19,408 nucleotides of DNA from Temnopleurus reevesii (lineage: Eukaryota; Echinodermata; Echinoidea; Temnopleuroida; Temnopleuridae), in the NCBI GenBank assembly GCA_036244855.1, contig BQKZ01000039.1, positions 220,977-240,384 on the forward strand. Direction: 5' to 3'. How positions within the stretch are numbered: position 1 is the first letter of the stretch; every line of letters starts with the position of its first letter. Below, in pieces: positions 17,831 through 19,408 of the stretch. The notes under the pieces were generated by a model. It was not told the origin of the DNA. It did not search any database and saw nothing but the letters and a program-made list of their open reading frames with translations. Made by a program: the position numbers and the translations under genes.

Positions 17831-17915
17831 ACAATAGCAATTATTATGCTATAGTAACTATAATCCTGCGAAGACGGACATGTAAAATAGAATATAGGAC
17901 AGACAAAATTACAAA

Positions 17916-17951
17916 ACACAAACATACATATAACAAGACACAAACATACAT
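17916..17951 (+). repeat. Tandem repeat, 14-bp identical core, 22-bp period
   Basis: ACACAAACATACAT at 17916-17929 and again at 17938-17951. Confidence 0.85.
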
Positions 17952-18581
17952 TGTTAGCATATTGCGAATTATTTTTCCTCTCATTAAAAGTAAGTAAAAC
18001 AAAAAATGAAAAGAGTATCAATTTCGTCTAATTTTCATTTTTCATAGAAATTTCAGTCAGTATGCAAATTCTGCCCCACAGCCATTTCTACCCAGGAAAT
18101 GTGTTTAGATATTGTTAATTGTTTATCAGTATTGAATTTATCTTATGCACTGCTTGACATTGCCATGTTCATTTTGGGGTTAATGCCTCCAAGTCCACGT
18201 CCAAGGCACACATTCACGTCTATAGCTAATGTACGATCATCATATTTGAGGGCAGAAATGTACGCAGGAAAGACGCTTGACTAACACCAACATGTGTGTA
18301 TGTCGAGGGCCAAAAGAAATAATTCAGAGTAAACTTATTCCTGCGCTCAGGGATCATTAATGCGGAAGTCACACCTAAAGGTTGACCCCACCCTACAGAT
18401 GTCAAACTGAATAATCTTAAATTCAACCTTTAAAGTATAAATCAATATTTTGTTCAATAAGAGACTTTGTACAATTGAGACTGAGGAAAAAATACCCTTC
18501 AAATGGATTCAAACGTAATCAGACGGTCATAATTCCAATGGTGTTGATGTGGTTTGAGAGCAGGGTGTGATCAGTTTGTTG
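17952..18581. other. No recognised feature
   Basis: AT-rich. The frames at 18099-18284 (plus) and 18226-18426 (minus) have nothing recognisable. Confidence 0.45.
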
Positions 18582-18613
18582 ATATGACCATAGACCTAGG
18601 TCTATGATATGAC
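18582..18613. repeat. Perfect 18-bp palindrome between 7-bp direct repeats
   Basis: CATAGACCTAGGTCTATG (18589-18606) is its own reverse complement. ATATGAC abuts both sides (18582-18588 and 18607-18613). The arm resembles the inverted repeat at 4760-4787. Confidence 0.85.
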
Positions 18614-18624
18614 TGCCCTAGTAG

Positions 18625-18894
18625 ATTTTCACAAGCTGGCTAGGTAATCAGAAATGTGTGACTGAACCCCATGGAATTCCACGAAGACTTGCCGGACATA
18701 GCATCAATCGGTATGTGCTCGGAAACAATTTAACAGATCACGCACGGATACATGTCAATTCAAAGTTGCCTGCAGATCAATATTATCCGCTGGCAATTAA
18801 TCAAAGCACTTTGGCCCCCAAACGGTGGAATCCTAAAACAAAAGCCGTGTTTAGGATGATCGGAACTTGGGCTTTACCCCCATCGGAATTCTAA
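18625..18894 (+). CDS. Open frame of 89 codons, probably repeat-derived
   Basis: Open from after a stop at 18622-18624 to TAA at 18892-18894, with no ATG near its left end. The peptide is protein-like (GIPRRLAGHSINRYVLGNNL, then PADQYYPLAINQSTLAPKRW, then IGTWALPPSEF) but belongs to no family I know. On the minus strand, 18687-18703 is TGCTATGTCCGGCAAGT, identical to 3025-3041 in the dispersed repeat. A hairpin (ATCCTAAA 18830-18837 with TTTAGGAT 18850-18857) also lies inside it. Both argue for decayed mobile-element DNA rather than a host exon, but an exon is not excluded. Confidence 0.17.
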   Translation: MFTSWLGNQKCVTEPHGIPRRLAGHSINRYVLGNNLTDHARIHVNSKLPADQYYPLAINQSTLAPKRWNPKTKAVFRMIGTWALPPSEF

Positions 18895-18990
18895 GCGGAC
18901 ATGCGGGTCTGGATGGGGGCTCATGGGGAGTGCCCCGGGGAAGTCCGTGTCCATAACTGCCCTCTAGCCTGAGGTTTGTCGCCGGTTGCA
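18895..18990. other. GC-rich patch with inverted words
   Basis: CCCCCATC (about 18878) pairs with GATGGGGG (about 18912), GGACA with TGTCC (about 18898 and 18946), and CCCCGGGG lies near 18932. The G+C is the highest of the right third of the window. Nature unknown; possibly part of the same repeat as the preceding open frame. Confidence 0.3.
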
Positions 18991-19408
18991 GCTCTAGACT
19001 GGCTATATCCATCCAGAGTTTTGTCGATTTTGCCAATATTGTTTCTTAAATTTCAACCATTTCCATTTAAGATTGTCAACTTTCTTGACTAATCTTCAAC
19101 ACATCATCTTTGATAATCATCATTTGCAAAATACCTGTCACTAAAATCAAGAGGGCCATCACCGTTGTATATTAATAGCTGAGTTTTAGTGCTTAGGCTG
19201 ATGTCCCGATCAATAATTATTTCAATTAAGGTCCGAATTAAGTTCGATTTATATCCTTGTTAGCTCCGGGTGATCTTCGATTTAGCTCCGACTTAGCTTC
19301 GACTTTCCTGACAAATATGATTTCCAGAATCCTGAGTATAGTGTGGTAATTAAACAAGACTGTAAATTAATAAATAATTAAATAGGTAAATGAGTAAAAC
19401 TAAACAAA
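18991..19408. other. No supported gene; short reiterated words
   Basis: TTAGCTCCG (about 19260 and 19281), TTAGCTTCGA and TTAAGTTCGA recur between 19225 and 19305, an imperfect short reiteration. The rest is AT-rich. Confidence 0.4.

Noticed and set aside
17637..18021. Phe-rich minus-strand frames
   Set aside because: Produced by A runs on the plus strand; no protein-like composition.
1..19408. Bacterial, phage or CRISPR interpretation
   Set aside because: No gene-dense strand, no spaced repeat array, no Shine-Dalgarno-led frames; composition and repeats are those of an animal genome.

Overview
The window reads as non-coding, eukaryotic nuclear DNA, most likely intergenic or intronic sequence from a marine invertebrate deuterostome. 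An echinoderm such as a sea urchin is my best guess, but only an inference. The reasons are: roughly one third G+C by eye; no long open frame (the longest ATG frame is 156 codons and not convincing); no Shine-Dalgarno-led gene series; splice-like signals; (CT)n and poly-C tracts; short inverted-repeat elements; and recurring TAGGCCTA-type words (about 8000, 9204, 11430). I recognise no protein family, no tRNA, rRNA or snRNA, and no CRISPR array.

Layout. 1-1480: AT-rich DNA holding a compact cluster of E2F-type sites (572-745), a homeodomain-type run and an enhancer-like stretch. 1481-4000: AT-rich DNA with a diverged tandem duplication (2510-2674), two old copies of a dispersed repeat (2989-3076, 3289-3365) and two poly-C tracts. 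4000-6680: a protein-like open frame (4517-4786) ending in a palindrome, then AT-rich DNA. 6680-7230: a CpG-dense promoter-like block with TATA, a GC box and four CCAAT boxes, the clearest functional signal here; a minus-strand transcript fits best. 7230-10450: a well-formed candidate exon (7817-7943), a polypyrimidine block (8313-8468) and a cluster of TAATCC homeodomain sites (9768-9848). 10451-10676: a second promoter-like arrangement (CRE, direct repeat of nuclear-receptor half sites, TATA) pointing right. 11075-11632: a long-armed inverted-repeat element bounded by TTAA. 12557-13070: a second CRE next to a CTCF-like word, then a long (CT)n tract. 13708-13793: a small candidate exon. 16341-16570: a short inverted-repeat element with perfect 18-bp ends and a 4-bp target duplication; its interior matches the older copies near 3 kb. 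18582-18970: a perfect palindrome between direct repeats, then an open, GC-richer stretch.

No multi-gene system is visible. The strongest observations are the two inverted-repeat elements with the related repeat family, and the three promoter-like clusters (572-745, 6738-7215, 10451-10546). Exon and small-ORF calls are weak and need transcript or comparative data.
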